From the NCBI GenBank assembly GCA_013397935.1, contig VZRN01000227.1, positions 136,114 through 200,113 on the forward strand: 64,000 nucleotides of DNA, read 5' to 3'. The DNA comes from Dasyornis broadbenti. Taxonomy: Eukaryota > Chordata > Aves > Passeriformes > Dasyornithidae. The notes beneath the pieces are model-generated. The model searched no databases. It saw nothing but the letters and a program-made list of their open reading frames with translations, and was not told where the DNA came from. Position numbers and translations under genes: made by a program. Positions 1 to 13,540 of the stretch are shown here, one piece after another. Position 1 is the first letter of the stretch. Every line of letters begins with the position of its first letter.

Positions 1-2985
1 TCACTTGCCAGGAGATGCTGCAAGGCTGGCACACAGACGTGTCTTAAAAAGCAAAAGTAAGAGATCCTGACTAGTGAACCATTTACTGGAGCTTGATTCT
101 TAGTAATCCACGTAAAGACAGGCTTTGAATTGGAATCCTGTGGGAGTTTATGGAGCAAATAAAAGGAGGGGTGTTCCCCAGCATTCTTGAGTTGCAGACC
201 TTTTCAACATATGTCTGCACCCCCTACATTTCTTACCCTTTTGTCAGAGTTGATCAAATATTTATAAAAAATCCTATTGATTAATTTATACAACTTCGTA
301 GAAGAATGCATGAAATAATTATAAATGCTGGTTGGCCTCGTTTAACGTACCAAGTTTTAGCTGAATTGTTAAGATGGTTTGGAGGGCTCTAAAATCATCA
401 ACAGATTGAGTAAAGTGGTACATTAATACCAAAATTATGAAATTAATCAGGAATTGGCTACAAGAGAACTGAAAATTGAATTTTTTAAAAATGTATTTTT
501 TTTTAATGGAGAGGAGGGTGACTTAGGCTAAGTCATTGCACAGTACTCATTACTGCATTTCTTAATCGTGGACAAAAACATTAAAGATACACTGCTGAAT
601 TTTGCTTTTAAGAAAATAATGAGATACTGCTATTAGAGATTAGGATTAGGATGCACTAGATGACTTGCAAATTGGACTAGTGAGACAGTGATGAGATCTG
701 AACCATAATGTTGTACAACAAATCTTGTATCAGTGAAAGAAATTTAGGATCAAACTGGAGTAAAGAGAAAAGTGCAAGAAATAATAAGGAGAAACAGAAA
801 TTCAGTCTTAAAAGTCAGCCTTAGGAAGTTTGACAATTATTCATTCTAATGTAAGTTGAGAGAGGATATGAACACTCTTGATAACTGTAAGAGTGAATAA
901 ATATACAAAGGAAAATTAAGTCATATAACAACTTTAACAGAAGAACAAATATATGTAAGCATTAATAAATTGTATAATTAAGAGGTTTACACTCTCAACA
1001 CCAGTGTACTGGAATAGAATTTTTGTGGTAATAGTGTGGTAAAAGAAAAATTTCTGAAACATCGATTGCTTGTGTGAAAGTGATTATATTGCCTAAATTA
1101 TAGTGTGATTAGTGATTATCTTGCCTAAAATAGCAGTGTTGGACTTGATTACCGTAGATGTTTCCATGTTCATTATACAAATATGAATATTACTGAAATT
1201 TATAATTTTACCTACAGAAAGCAAGTTGTAGTTCGGAGCTTGCTATAGATGTCAGTTCAGAATTTTGCGGAAAGGTTTATGTTTCTTTTAGAAGTGTTAT
1301 TTCACATGATGCCAAATAAACTTTGAAATTCACTTTTTTAAAAAAAGTTTCATTCAAATGTGGGAAACTAATGTTATTGAAGCAATTCTGCTTTTGAAGC
1401 TTCAGTCTTTTGAGGAGCAGTCTTTTAAATTCATAAGGTTATTCTGGAGAATTCTGATATATGAAAAGGTTTTATGATTTATGGAAGTTGGGGTTTATGA
1501 GGCCATACATTATCAGAATAAATGGTGGTCTTGTTCTTCTGTATTTTCCTAGTTCCTCAGGCTTAGAATGGAAAGAGTGAATACGTTGAGATTGTCTGGC
1601 CATGGGAATGAGAAGATGCCTGCTCCAAGGGTGCCAGTGCTGGCAGCAAGATCACTGGATCTCTTCTATTCCAGGAGACATGGAGGTCTATTTGTGGTTG
1701 GAGCCACCTGAATAGATAAAGTATAGATCAGTCTGCTGTGAAAGCACCTCACATGAAGAAGACTGCCTTGTGGTTTAGTTTGCTCTGAATGTATCATGTT
1801 ATCAGATAAGCCTTTTCACAAAATTAGAAACCAGAACCAGTATTTTCTTGTTTCTGGGTTTTGTTGGGAATTTTTTGTCTCCTGTCAATTCAGGTGTGCC
1901 ATTGACTGTTGGTGATTTTAATTGGAATTGTGGAAGCAAAATCCTGGAATAAAAAAATTTGGAATGTTTCTTTAAGCTTTAAGATAGGCAGTCTTGACTC
2001 AGATTTGCAGTAAGGGCAGTTTATGCATCTGCAGTATATAAATAGCTCTTTAAATAGGTGTAAATAAAATATACTCATGTTTAAAATTTCTTTATGTTGA
2101 CAGAGTGGAGTAAAATATTTTCATTGTAAAAAACAGTTAAAGACAATTTTCCATAGAAAAAAAATGCACTTCAGTGTAGGGATTTTCACCAGAAAAAAAA
2201 CTTCGCTGCTCAAAGGGAGATTGTCTTAAATTTAAATGTGTTCTAAAGCCAGTTAATTTACACCACTGTAAATGAAACGCAGAGCGGGCAGACATAAAGC
2301 TTCCTAACAAGATTAGAGGTACATGACAAAACCAGTTTCAATTGACTAAACACTCAAAGGTACTGTCACCAAACTGTCTCTAAATGGCTGTATTTGGTAA
2401 ACCCCAGCAATTCTGTGATTCAGCCAGGCTGTTGGTGTTGTTTGTATTCCGTTGTTGCAGTCCAAAGTGCCTCATGGGAATCCACTTAGGAAGCACTCTA
2501 GTAGCCTGTGTCTCCCTTCCACTACAAGCTGTTGTGTGATGAGCCTTTTGGAATGTAAAATACATAACAGAGTTTTCTTTTTTTTACATCTTAATTTTAC
2601 ATGAAATTATAAGAATTTGGGGTTTTTTGAGGGTAAGCCTAGGACTAGTCTTTTTCTTAAATGACAGTTAAACACAATTCTTGATGTGCTTCCTGTGGAC
2701 TATACTGGAAAAATTCCTAGAGGTGGGTATCTGTAGAATTGTACTCTGATATATAGCAGATAACTTTACTTTTCAAACTATGCCATGTGCATATATTTTA
2801 CAAAGTAGTAGTATTATCAAATTCAGTGTAAAAGTCACTTACAACACAAATTTCTAACTGTGCATAGGATTTGCAAACTAAATTCAATGCTGGGAACTTC
2901 TTTGTTTTATGGTATATTGATTTTGTTTGTTTGTTTGTTTTTAATAATAAGAATGTAGAATCAATTACTTATTTTTCCATTTCAG
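1..2985 (+). other. KBTBD3: KBTBD3 5' intron or upstream non-coding sequence
   Basis: AT-rich sequence with no credible coding exon on either strand. It ends in a clear 3' splice site, a pyrimidine run followed by CAG at 2983-2985, placed 18 bases before the KBTBD3 start codon. This implies at least one non-coding first exon to the left, probably outside the window. A short TTTG repeat lies at about 2920-2941 and a 32-bp tandem duplication at 1079-1142. I see nothing else. Confidence 0.6.
1079..1142. repeat. 32-bp tandem duplication
   Basis: Two adjacent copies of a roughly 32-bp unit both open with AGTGATTAT and continue with TTGCCTAAA; the second halves have diverged. It is a small local duplication in AT-rich DNA with no visible function. 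Confidence 0.6.
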
Positions 2986-3003
2986 GAATAGATTGAAGAA
3001 AAC

Positions 3004-3227
3004 ATGGCCAATCAACGGGATTACATTAGCAGACCTATTTGCAATGGAATTTCTGTTCCTGAAAATAAAATCAATTCCTTAGTGGCTGAAGGTCATGGAC
3101 AACAAATTCTAAAAGTACTACAAAAGTTCAGAGAACAAAATATATTTTTTGATTTTAAAATTCTTGTGAAAGATGAAATAATTCCCTGTCATCGTTGTGT
3201 ACTGGCAGCATGCAGTGATTTTTTCAG
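3004..3227 (+). CDS. KBTBD3: KBTBD3 coding exon 1 (N-terminus and start of BTB domain)
   Basis: First coding exon of kelch repeat and BTB domain-containing protein 3. It encodes residues 1-74 plus two bases of codon 75. The ATG at 3004 has a good Kozak context (AAAACATGG) and is the first ATG after the acceptor at 2985. The exon ends in TTTTTCAG followed by a GTAAAC donor, and the split Arg codon AG|A is completed by the next exon. Residues from about 45 open the BTB fold. The segment around D50 and the CHRCVLAACSDFF stretch (H63, residues 62-74) match the conserved BTB pattern in which a histidine is followed by a hydrophobic helix. BTB domains dimerise and, in BTB-kelch proteins, commonly recruit CUL3. 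The N-terminal 40 residues show no signal peptide. Confidence 0.92.
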
Positions 3228-6001
3228 GTAAACCTAATTTTGGCATAAGTTTGCAGGAAATACATTTTAAGTTCTCTGGGAGGGAGGGAAAAAATAGAAT
3301 CTAAAAAAAAAAAAAGTTAAAATTACCACAACTTACATATATCTGCAGAGTTGTGAGTAAAGCATTCAAACATCGTTTTAAGGGTATGTCAGATACAGCT
3401 GTTTGTATTTTTAAAAAGTTGTGAGGACTCTGTGAATCAGATTCTGACAGCAGTCCAAACTCTGAAATACAAGTTTCAAGTCATAAGTGTGTGGTTCTGC
3501 TGTTAGATAGAACTGACACAAGTTATGTATATTTAAGAGTTACCTGTTGCCCATATCAGTATTTGATAGTCTGCAAGGATATTGTTTGACTTTTCACATG
3601 ACAGTGTATGTACTTTGACACATTTATATTGTGAAATATAACAGATTGATTACAAACACACCTTGTACTGAGCGATTGTGGATAAATTGTACACGGCCTT
3701 GGAATGGAACTGGATTTTGTTTGTGTAAGATGAGTGGTCAGTATAGTAGAGATTGTTTTCAGAGGTATTTAAACAGATATGCATACTTTTCCTAAACAAC
3801 TGATTTCAGCCTTTCAGCATGAACTGGATCCTCCTTCTGGTGGTTAAAGCTATGTATTCTTAAGGGACAGCCAGGATTCCCATACGGGACTCTATAAAGA
3901 AACCTCTCTGACATTTTTATTAGAAAGGTTCGAACTTACAGTTCCACGCTGAAAGTGTTTCTGAATACAGTTTTCTAAAAGCCTGGACTCTTTAACAATG
4001 AAAAAAATAGACTCCTGGGAATGAGTTAACGGCCTCAGTTTGGTTGCCCATACATAGGTGAGTGTTATTTTCAAATGTCCTGGAAAATCCCATGGTCTAA
4101 GTGAGTCTGCCATACATGACAGAAGATAGCTAGATGTATTCTAAGAATTACTGAAAAAAAAGAAGAAATGCAGATGAAATGAGCAATTTCTCCACTGTAG
4201 CAGCAGATTTTTTGTTTTCTTCGCTGACACACAGAACTACTTTCATTTGTCTTTACCTGCTTGACACCACCAAGATGATCTGGTAGAAAGAAATACTAGG
4301 ATGAAATAGCTTCCAGTGGTAATTTTTAGAACTGAAGTTAAGCACATGGAAACACGTGTGTTCTTTTTACTACCTATAGACTCTTTAGATTAAAATCTGC
4401 CAGGAAGGATCTCTCCCTGCTTCTAACAGTTGATTTGGTTGATAATAGCAGCCGTCAGATTCGTAGATTGTTCTGGAATGCAAGGCCCATTTTTTTACCT
4501 TCAAGGACCTAAGTCCACTAGATACATTTTAAAATGGAGCACCTTTTGTCTTCCTTGGCCTTTGGACTTCTCTTAGGTTTAGCATCATTGTGTAAACCCA
4601 AGATTCAGCAACATTTTGATCCTTACTTGTTAGATTTCAGAGTCAAAGCTTTTGCCTACATTGCTCTCCTACTGGTATTGTTCACTATTTTACTGCCTAT
4701 GAGAGATGTCATAGCTCTTGGGTTAATGATGAAAGGATTATAAGGGTCATCATTTAGTATGCAAAGAGGTCTTTGGGACACAGGTGTCTTACTGTAATTT
4801 TGTGCTCTTGTTTGGGAAGTCCGGCAAGTTCCTGCTTTACCAGATTTTCACCTCCCAAAGCACATGTGCTATACACAGTGATGTTTTTTTTCCTCTTTGG
4901 CTCCAGAAAAGAATGGGATTTTAAAAATCCCATACAATAGAGATACTAATTGTGTAACTGAACTATGATACAACACTTTTTTAAAATATGAATTAACTAT
5001 GATATATTAATAACTCAGATTCTCATCTTCGCATTTAATGATTTATCTGACTCTTCCTTCACTACTGTCTTTTGTCATATTCAGAAGCCACTGCTATCCC
5101 AGCCTGATGCTTAGGGTCTGAGAGGGTAGGGCAAGGGATAATTGCAGCATTGTTCTGTTGCCAGCACTTACCCTCTTGAAAAACTTTAATTATTTTATCT
5201 TGCCATGTTAGATTGTGTGAAATAGTTAAATGTTATTACATATTTAGAATAAAGCAGATAAAGTTGTAATAAAATTTCCACAAATCTACTGTTTAATAGT
5301 TCATTCCACAATTTCAGCCATCGTCTTTCTTTGTATTCAGTCACAATCTCCTTTCTGCACAGTTTCACTGTGACCTGTCATACGTCAAATCCTCATTTTT
5401 TCTGACATTGGCCTGTACTCAGACATCTCTCCGTCAACTCTAAAGCAAGAATTCAGTTACCTTGTGTTTTTCCCCCCCCTATTCACCCCTCACCTACTTC
5501 TATTTCTGAGGACTACACCCATCATCCATCTGGCCATTTGCTCAGCCTGCAATTTGGAAGGATTTTTTTTCACTTAATTTTATGTATTCATGCACAGTTC
5601 ATGACCTAACTCATGGGGCTTTTTTACTATGTATTTTTAAAATCAGCCTTTCTTTCCTAAGCTGTTGAAACTTATGCTGTCCTGAACAGCACATTGAGAG
5701 AACAGCACATTTTATTGCACATTGGGAGCTGCAGACTTCATTGCTGTTTGTGAAAATCCATACAATACACAAGTGCTGCTATCATTTTGTAAAGCCATCA
5801 CTTTGAATATGTTCTTGTCACCAGTCATTTTTTCTTCAAACATACCAAGTAAATTCATTGTTCATATAAGAATTTCCATATTTTAGACCTATTTTAAACC
5901 AGCCCACATTACTATGTGCCCCTGATTGTGTCCTTCCACATCAGTGTTATCTTCTGTTTGCTAAATCTTTAACTTGTGTGTATTCTGTATTCTATTCACA
6001 G
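3228..6001 (+). other. KBTBD3: KBTBD3 intron between coding exons
   Basis: Intron of 2,774 bp with donor GTAAAC at 3228 and acceptor TATTCTATTCACAG ending at 6001. It contains an A-run at about 3303-3315 and a C-run near 5470. A 69-codon hydrophobic open frame at 4534-4743 has no recognisable family, splice sites or context, and I treat it as chance. Confidence 0.85.
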
Positions 6002-7622
6002 AGCCATGTTTGAAGTTAATATGAAAGAACGAGATGATGGCAATGTTACTATTAGTAACCTATCACCCAAGGCAGTGAAAGCTTTTCTTGATTATGCTTA
6101 CACAGGAAAAACAGAGATAACCAATGATAATGTGGAAATGCTCTTCCAGTTGTCGTCATTTCTTCAAGTTTCACTCCTTTCCAAAGCTTGCAGTGACTTC
6201 CTGATAAAAAGTATTGATCTTGTGAATTGCTTACAGCTGCTTTCTCTATCAGAAAGTTATGGGTCTGTTCGCTTGTTTGATCATGCACTAGATTTTGTAC
6301 AACACCACTTCTCATTGCTACTCAGATCAAGTGATTTTTTGGAGATGAATTTTGAGATATTACAAAAATGTCTCGAGGCTGATGAACTAAATGTTCCTGA
6401 GGAAGAATCAGTGTTGAAAGCTGTCCTTCAATGGACCAAACACAACGTAGAAACACGACAGAAATACCTGCCTAATTTGATTAAAAAAGTGAGATTACAC
6501 CAGTTACCTGAAAAGACTTTGCAGGACTTTCTGCATTCTGAAGAACACTTACTTAAGAGTGCCAATTGCTCAGTAATAATCAATGATGCAGTTAAAAGTG
6601 TGCAGAGCTTTAGTGGACTGTTTCCAGATGCACGTCCTTCAACAACAGAAAAATATATATTTGTTCATAAAACTGATGAAGATGGAGAAAACAGACATAC
6701 ATTCTGCTACAACATCAAAACAGATAAATGGAAAGAACTACCACATACGCACATGATTGATCTGCCAGGGTCAAGTTTATCTAGCTATGGAGAAAAAATA
6801 TTTATAACTGGAGGATGCAAGGGGAATTGTTATAGGACTGTCAGGCTTCATATTGCTGAACCATTTCATGATGCTACTGACCAAACCTGGTGCTACTGTC
6901 CAGTCAACAATGAATTCTCCATAGTGTCAGCTATGAAAAAACCAAGGACAATGCACACATCTGTTGTAACCTTAAACCAGCTCTTTGTAATAGGTGGAAA
7001 GACCAGAGGAGCTCAAGAAACTCGGAGTCTTTTGGATGTAGAATCCTATAATCCTCTTTCCAAAGACTGGAAATCTGTAAGCCAGTTACCAAGAGGTATC
7101 TACTATCCAGAAGCAAGTGCATGCCAGAATATAATTTATGTCCTTGGCTCAGAAGTAGAGATTACTGATGCCTTTAATCCATCTCTTGACTGTTTCTTTA
7201 AGTATAACGCTATGACTGATCAGTGGTCTGAGCTTGTAGCAGAATTTGGGCAGTTTTTCCATGCAACTCTAATCAAAGCTGTTCCAGTGAACTGTACGTT
7301 GTACATATGTGATCTCTCCACGTACAAGGTCTACAGTTTTTGCCCAGAAACCTGTGTTTGGAAAGGGGAAGGATCTTTTGAGTGCGCTGGCTTTAATGCA
7401 GGGGCAGTTGGGACAGAAGACAAAATTTATATACTAGGTGGTGATTATGCTCCAGAAGAAATCACAGATGAAGTTCAAGTCTACCACAGTAGTAGGTCTG
7501 AGTGGGAAGAAGTTTCACCAATGCCAAGAGCCTTAACTGAGTTTTACTGTCAGGTCATTCAGTTTAATAAATACAGGGACCCCTGGTCACCCGTACTGAC
7601 AATTTGCTCTGGAGAGTTTTGA
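6002..7622 (+). CDS. KBTBD3: KBTBD3 coding exon 2 (BTB end, BACK, kelch repeats)
   Basis: Large terminal coding exon. Joined to exon 1 it gives 1,845 nt, a 614-residue protein, close to the roughly 610 residues I remember for mammalian KBTBD3. Residues 75 to about 150 finish the BTB fold (LSPKAVKAFLDYAYTGKTEI is the typical BTB C-terminal helix pair). About 155-265 form the BACK helical linker, with the family-like VLKAVLQW segment. About 285-600 hold kelch blades, seen as hydrophobic strands ending in paired glycines: IFITGGCKG, LFVIGGKTRG and IYILGGDY; one blade has a single glycine (IIYVLGSE). The protein is probably a CUL3 substrate adaptor; that is family inference, and I know of no defined substrate. 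The frame is intact, with stop TGA at 7620-7622. Identification rests on the sequence pattern plus the neighbours MSANTD4 and GRIA4. Confidence 0.93.
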
Positions 7623-9690
7623 AATTCCTGACTCAAAAGAGTCTATTTAAATGCACAAGTTTTAGAACAGTTTTGAAGTATTAGTTTACAGATGGAGAAA
7701 TAAGTACTTCTTTGTTGAAATTTTCAGTTTAAATTATATGCTATAGGATTGCTTTTAGAAGAGTCCATTAAATGTCATTCATGCTAGTCGTTATACAGAC
7801 AGTATTATTTTATTTTATATACTACTCTTCTCTGCAATTATCAGAATAATTTTCAAAATGATACTACTTTTTGAAAAAGAATATTCATGAGGAATTCATT
7901 GTGTAATATGTGCCAGTACTTCTGTAATATTCACAGTTGTCCCAGTAGACAAATTGCTAAATGAGAAAACTGACTGTGATACTGTTTTCCCTACGTAACT
8001 GAAGTTTAAAAGAAATTTTCATTAGTGTTACTTAGATTTTCTATGTTCATAAACCTGTAAGAGGAATTAATTGTTAGCTTTGTCTTACCAGAATGACCTT
8101 AGGAAGGACAAGAGCCAAAGTGACCTTCACAGCATTAAAACCAGGTATCTAACTTGAAGAGACTGATAATTCCTGTCATCTTACTTCAGCTCTTCAGTTT
8201 TACCAGTTTTTCTCCATCCTTGTGCCTTAGTAGTAGCTTTATTTTCTGTTTCCATCCCATTAACTGTGGCATGGTAAATTTCAATAACATACTGCTGGGT
8301 AGGTAAGATTTCTACAGGATGGATGATTCATGTGATATCTTTGCTTCAGTCATGTTGTTAATTAAAGAAAAAACACTTCAGGATGTTTTCTACCAGAAGT
8401 CTTCCATCTCTGAAGTCTCCAGTGCAACCCACTAGGCTGTCACTAGACTGCTTATAGCAGCAAGTTGTAAAACAAATTGTAGTTGTTGCTTTGGTTTACT
8501 ATGGGAAAAGTTGGTATCTTGTCACACATCAGATACACAGTTACAAAACTACACCCCCATATTAAAAGTCAATAGTAAATAGTGTTTCTGAGGTGAGAAA
8601 TCATCTCTTGTGATTTAAATTGATTAAAACACTTTATCTTGAACTACATGGTAATTGTAAATGTTAATATATTACACAGTAAATACTACACAATATATTG
8701 CTTGATTAAGTAGGCAGATATTATAATGTTAAAATTGTAATGGACTTCTAGCTAATATTAGTCTAGCCATACGTTGTGAAGTAAATTTGATCTCATGCTT
8801 ACAATGATTTTCCTCCTTCTTACAGGAGGACACTGAAATTAGCTAGGTTTCATAAATTAATTTGTAATCTTCCGCAGCCTGAGAATTTCCTTTCTTACCA
8901 GGTATCCAAATAAGACACTGAGATCCCTTATGTTCCATGTAAGTATTGTGAAAGCAGTAAGGTTGTCTTCTGCCAGACAGAATAACGGTTCTAAACATCT
9001 AAGCACATCTTTTCAAGCAGTTCAAAACATGAAAAAGTTTAGTGAGGCATCAGAGATATCTTTCATATGTCTTGAGACAACTGTGGTAAGTTCATTATCA
9101 CATTACTACTGCATGTACTTTTTGCAAAACTCATGCTCAATATTAATGCTTAAAGCTTAATATTTGCCTGGAACATGCTTCTGTTTCAAACAGTAAACAA
9201 TGGAAAGTTCCAATTCTGTGATTGACTCTGTAATTTGTTATCAGATACCTTTATAAATTCAGATAACATTCATCATAACACTTTTTATAAGTATGTAAAT
9301 TAAAATTATGCGCATTTGGAGAACATGTTAATAGAGCAGAACCCTTCCACTCAGTAATTTCTGTATATTAATATGCGTGTCAGTTTGTAGAACTAAGTAG
9401 CTTGTTACAGTATTTCAGGCAACTTCCACATTTATTTCATTTTTTTTTCATAATAAGTCTCCAAATCATGTTTTAACTAAACATAGCTAGGTAACCTTAA
9501 CAATTACCTTAGAGAAATGCAAGTATTTTTATATCAGGACACAACTACTTTTTGTTAGTGCAAAGCAAGTGTATTGAGTAGAAAGAGGAAGAATATTATT
9601 CCTGCTTACTGAAATAATAGGAAAAAACCAGACGCATAGGAAAACAGTAGTTTTAGTTTTAATAAAGCTACTCAGGGTAGCATAGAGACG
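7623..9690 (+). other. KBTBD3: probable KBTBD3 3' UTR
   Basis: AT-rich and without a coding frame. The first convincing AATAAA after the stop that I can see is at 9661-9666, which would give a 3' UTR of about 2 kb. The true end is not determined from sequence alone. Confidence 0.4.
9661..9666 (+). terminator. KBTBD3: candidate KBTBD3 polyadenylation signal AATAAA
   Basis: Canonical hexamer about 2.04 kb after the KBTBD3 stop codon, in an AT-rich setting. Further AATAAA-like hexamers lie at about 11579 and 11971, so this is only one candidate. Confidence 0.3.
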
Positions 9691-12600
9691 TCATTAACCG
9701 TTAATTATTGCAACTTGTCACATAATTGTAATACAAGGTCCAATTCACCTTTGCTTGTGTATTTGTGTTGTTTTCATACCTGAGTTAATATGAGTATGCA
9801 CTTTGTGCATTGAGAAAAGTAACATATGCCCATAGTACATGGGTATAAATAGCTATGCAAATTGGAAGAGACTAGAGAATAATTTTTAATTGCCACTGTC
9901 ACGACAAAATTGCTGGATCACATAAACAGCAAACAAATGAGTCATTCAGGTGATGCTCTTTTCCCTCAGTTTATCCCTACAGCAGATTTTTTTGGCTGTC
10001 TTCCACCCAGCTGCTTGCTATATGTATAAGACTCCGGCATCCTACATCAGACAGAGCAAAGTACGTGAGAAATTCCTCAATATGGATAGTGAAAACGGAC
10101 TGAAGCTGAACTGGGAAAATGGACATGCGTCTTTAATATTCTACACTGCACTTATGCAGGAACTAATGTCTGTTCCCAGTTTGACAAATCATTCATGGAT
10201 TTCATAGGGAGTTGAGCTGTCTTACTCAGTGATGAGGAAATAATGTAATATCAGTTACTTTCTGGCATTGCTTACAGAAAAGGTACTATGAAGTGGTACT
10301 GATTTTCTTCAGTTAGGCAGGTAGGCCTGTACTACAGCTCTCACAGAAGGAAAAAGGGTCATTTGCCACATTTCCACATACAAAGTGTTAAATCCGGTAG
10401 CAGAATTGAATACAGAAGAAGCAGAATTTTTAGAAAGTCATGGTTAAAAACAAGGCTTTATGATAGAATTAAGGACCTATGTTCCAAACCCTGTGATTAA
10501 TTGCTAAAGATGTAAGAAATCTCAGTGAAGTCAACTACACAGAAGAATGTGAATTACTTGCATGAGTAACTGTTGTAGGTCTGGATCAAACAGATTTTTC
10601 AGTCTGCACAGCAGTTATGCAGTTGAAAAAAAAGGTCACAAAATTAATGCAAAGTGAGGTTTTTTATATCCTTTCTGACTTTTCAAAGCTCTTTGAATCA
10701 AAGCTTTATGAAAAAGTACCTTCCTCTAAAAATAGTTGGTAACTAGATTAATGATTACCTATGTTCTCACTGAAATAGGGTGAAGATTAAAACATACAAA
10801 ATGCATGTAAAATTATAATCTACTATTTGCACTTAAATGATGTAACCAAAACATTTCTAATAGTATTATTCTATTTTATGTCACAAAACACACTGTAAGC
10901 ATGACCAGTAAAATATACACGAAGATAATATATATTGTATGTGGGATTTTAATATCCAGTGATGATTATATTGGATAATCTTAATTTTTAAAGAATGCTA
11001 TCAAAACATTATGGCACTTTGGTAATGTTATCATACTGGTTTAGTTGTTATAATATCAATTATCCAGGTGTTTATATTGATTATGTTTGCACAGACCTGA
11101 TGATTATTATTTAAGAATGAATTAATTTGTTTTCTATATTCTAAATACATTTGTAGTAATTCAGTTTACTGCTGTTAAAAAATCATTATGTTCACAAAAT
11201 GGAGTAGTTTTTCTGGGTCAGATTTATTTATGGTATCACTCTGTGAAGAAAACTGTTTACCTCCTCTGGTTAGTATTGGGTAGTAGGTAAGGTATAGGCT
11301 ACAGAATGCTGACTGCAGTTCCTAATGTGAAGATTAATTTTGGATGTTTCTGTTTGCAACCAACAGGAGGCAGCATAAGATCTATTTTAATTAAAACAGA
11401 CTGAAAATAGGGATGTATTTGACAATATTTATAGTTGAACATTATGCTCAATTTACTTTTTTTCCTTCTAACACCCAGTAAAGCATAGAGAACAGTAATA
11501 TTTTGCTCATGCCTGGGCTCTGCTGATACGTGGAAAGTATGATACTGCACGTTTGCCGAGATGTTCATTCTTTTGTGAAATAAAGCACTGAGCAACTGAA
11601 TCCTTCTCAGGTCTCTTTTTTTTTTCAGTGAGTTTCAAGCTACAGAGAATCAACAGTGTTTCTAATGCAGGTAATCTCTTTTTGGTTTGGGTTTTTGGTT
11701 TCTTTTTTCAATTGGAGAGCATTTTGAATGCTATAACCAAGAGTGCAGTTAGAATGCAACCAAGAATGGATGAAAACTGCAGTGAGGGGGGTTTATAATT
11801 ATCCTATTTGTATATCTTTTATATATTAAGTTACTGTTCCCATGCTGATTTTAACTATCTGCTGAAAAGTTCTTAAATTTACAAGTTTTTTTAACAGTTT
11901 TAAGTATTGCAGATGATTGGGCGTTTATTTATACTGAAATGCACCTGCCATACTAATAGAAGTACCTGTAAATAAAAGGAGATAAAAGCTACTTAGTCTA
12001 AAATCTAAATGGCATCAATACAAAATTACGGAGCCCAGTGTTGTCTTGTATTCTTCCAAAACTTAAAACTTCTGTAACCCTGAGACTCCTCTATGGATAA
12101 ATTAGAAATACAGCAATACAAATTAACCTTCCAACATTCCAAAGCCTTTGCCCTGAAAGCCTTCCGGCTAGCAAAAACCTTTTGGAGACACGTACAAAGC
12201 ATTCCAACAGCATTCACAATATTTAAATCTTATATTGAACAATAAAGGGATTTACAGACCAAATTTGAGAGCTCCATTGTGTAATCCTGTGCACAATCAG
12301 AAGGAAACTGTGTATGGATGTATGTTCTACAGATCTAAGAAATTCACCATGGACTTGAACAGTTTGCATCTGAAGTAGACCATATGGTAGGGATTTTCTT
12401 ACTGTCATCAAAAGCAAGGAAGAATGAATCTGGATTTAATGATTGAAATGCACAAAAATTACACATAAATTCAAGACAGTTCACCTAAATGAAGAAGGCT
12501 CAAGGATTTTTGTTGGAGGAGGCTGGTATACACCAGGATTTTTCACTAGTGATCAACAGCCACCATAAAAGTGGAGAAACAATTGTGGGAGAAAGTAGAG

Positions 12601-13540
12601 CTACTTAGGTTTACGTGCACGGCTGCTATAGTAAAGGAAAAGCTTCCTAGTTAAAATTGTTCTAATTGATAATAATCATATTTAGTGGGTTTGTCCTTCA
12701 CAATAAAAGAAGGGTATTCAATGGGGTATAATTAAAACTAATTATTTTTGCGGACTGGCAGAGCTTCAGACTGTTAACAACTTCCACTTTCCATCATTTG
12801 TCTACCTACCTGCATCTGAATCTAGTTTGAACGTGCTTGAATCTTATTTCTGAACTTCTTAAAATACTGGTAATAATGTAAAGGGAAGCCAAGTTCATGC
12901 ATGGGTCTCGGTAAGAAATATTGCCTGTATTATATATGCCAGCAATGTGGCACGGTCTTGCTACCCTACTCCTTACCATTTTCCTTTTTAACATGATTTT
13001 CAGTACACAGTAGGCAAGTATGGCAGAAACTATCACTACCTGTAAGCAAGCTGATAAATTACCAGTTGGCTGAAACTGGAAAATACCGTTTTAGGGAGAT
13101 TTGTAATTTCATTACAGTTATGATAACTTAAAGCTGTATTAATCAAATAACTACCTCTCCAGTAAAAATGTTCAAATGCTCATTACAGTCCAGAACTTGG
13201 AATGACAGAAATCAGCAAGTAATAGTTAATGAATATGCAAGGTACACGCACACATCAGGTTAGGCAGAATAGAGGTACCAAACCTCGGAAAAGTAGGGTT
13301 ACAACGATCAAGGTAAGGGGGAGGTAACACGGAGGGCAAGGACCAGACACATCTTGCGTGGCAGAGAGAACGAGTAGTCCCAATCCAGAAAGCTCCACAA
13401 AAGCGTTTTAAGTGTGTATTCACCCACATCAGTGGTGTGGTGGCTCGCACATGGAGCACATCACAAAATATACTTTAATTTCTTTAATTTCAGTATCTGA
13501 TAAGCGTAATTTCTCCATTTTAATCACAAACGGCGCAGTT
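9691..13540. other. KBTBD3-MSANTD4 intergenic spacer
   Basis: AT-rich sequence between the probable end of KBTBD3 and the CpG island. Short open frames such as 9950-10207 (+) and 11299-11595 (-) lack codon bias, family resemblance and splice context. I recognise no interspersed repeat here. Confidence 0.5.

Noticed and set aside
4534..4743. 69-codon hydrophobic frame in a KBTBD3 intron
   Set aside because: No start context, splice sites, paralogue or neighbour that would support it; AT-rich chance frames of this size are expected.
6052..6315. 87-codon minus-strand frame over KBTBD3
   Set aside because: Antisense shadow of the KBTBD3 coding exon.
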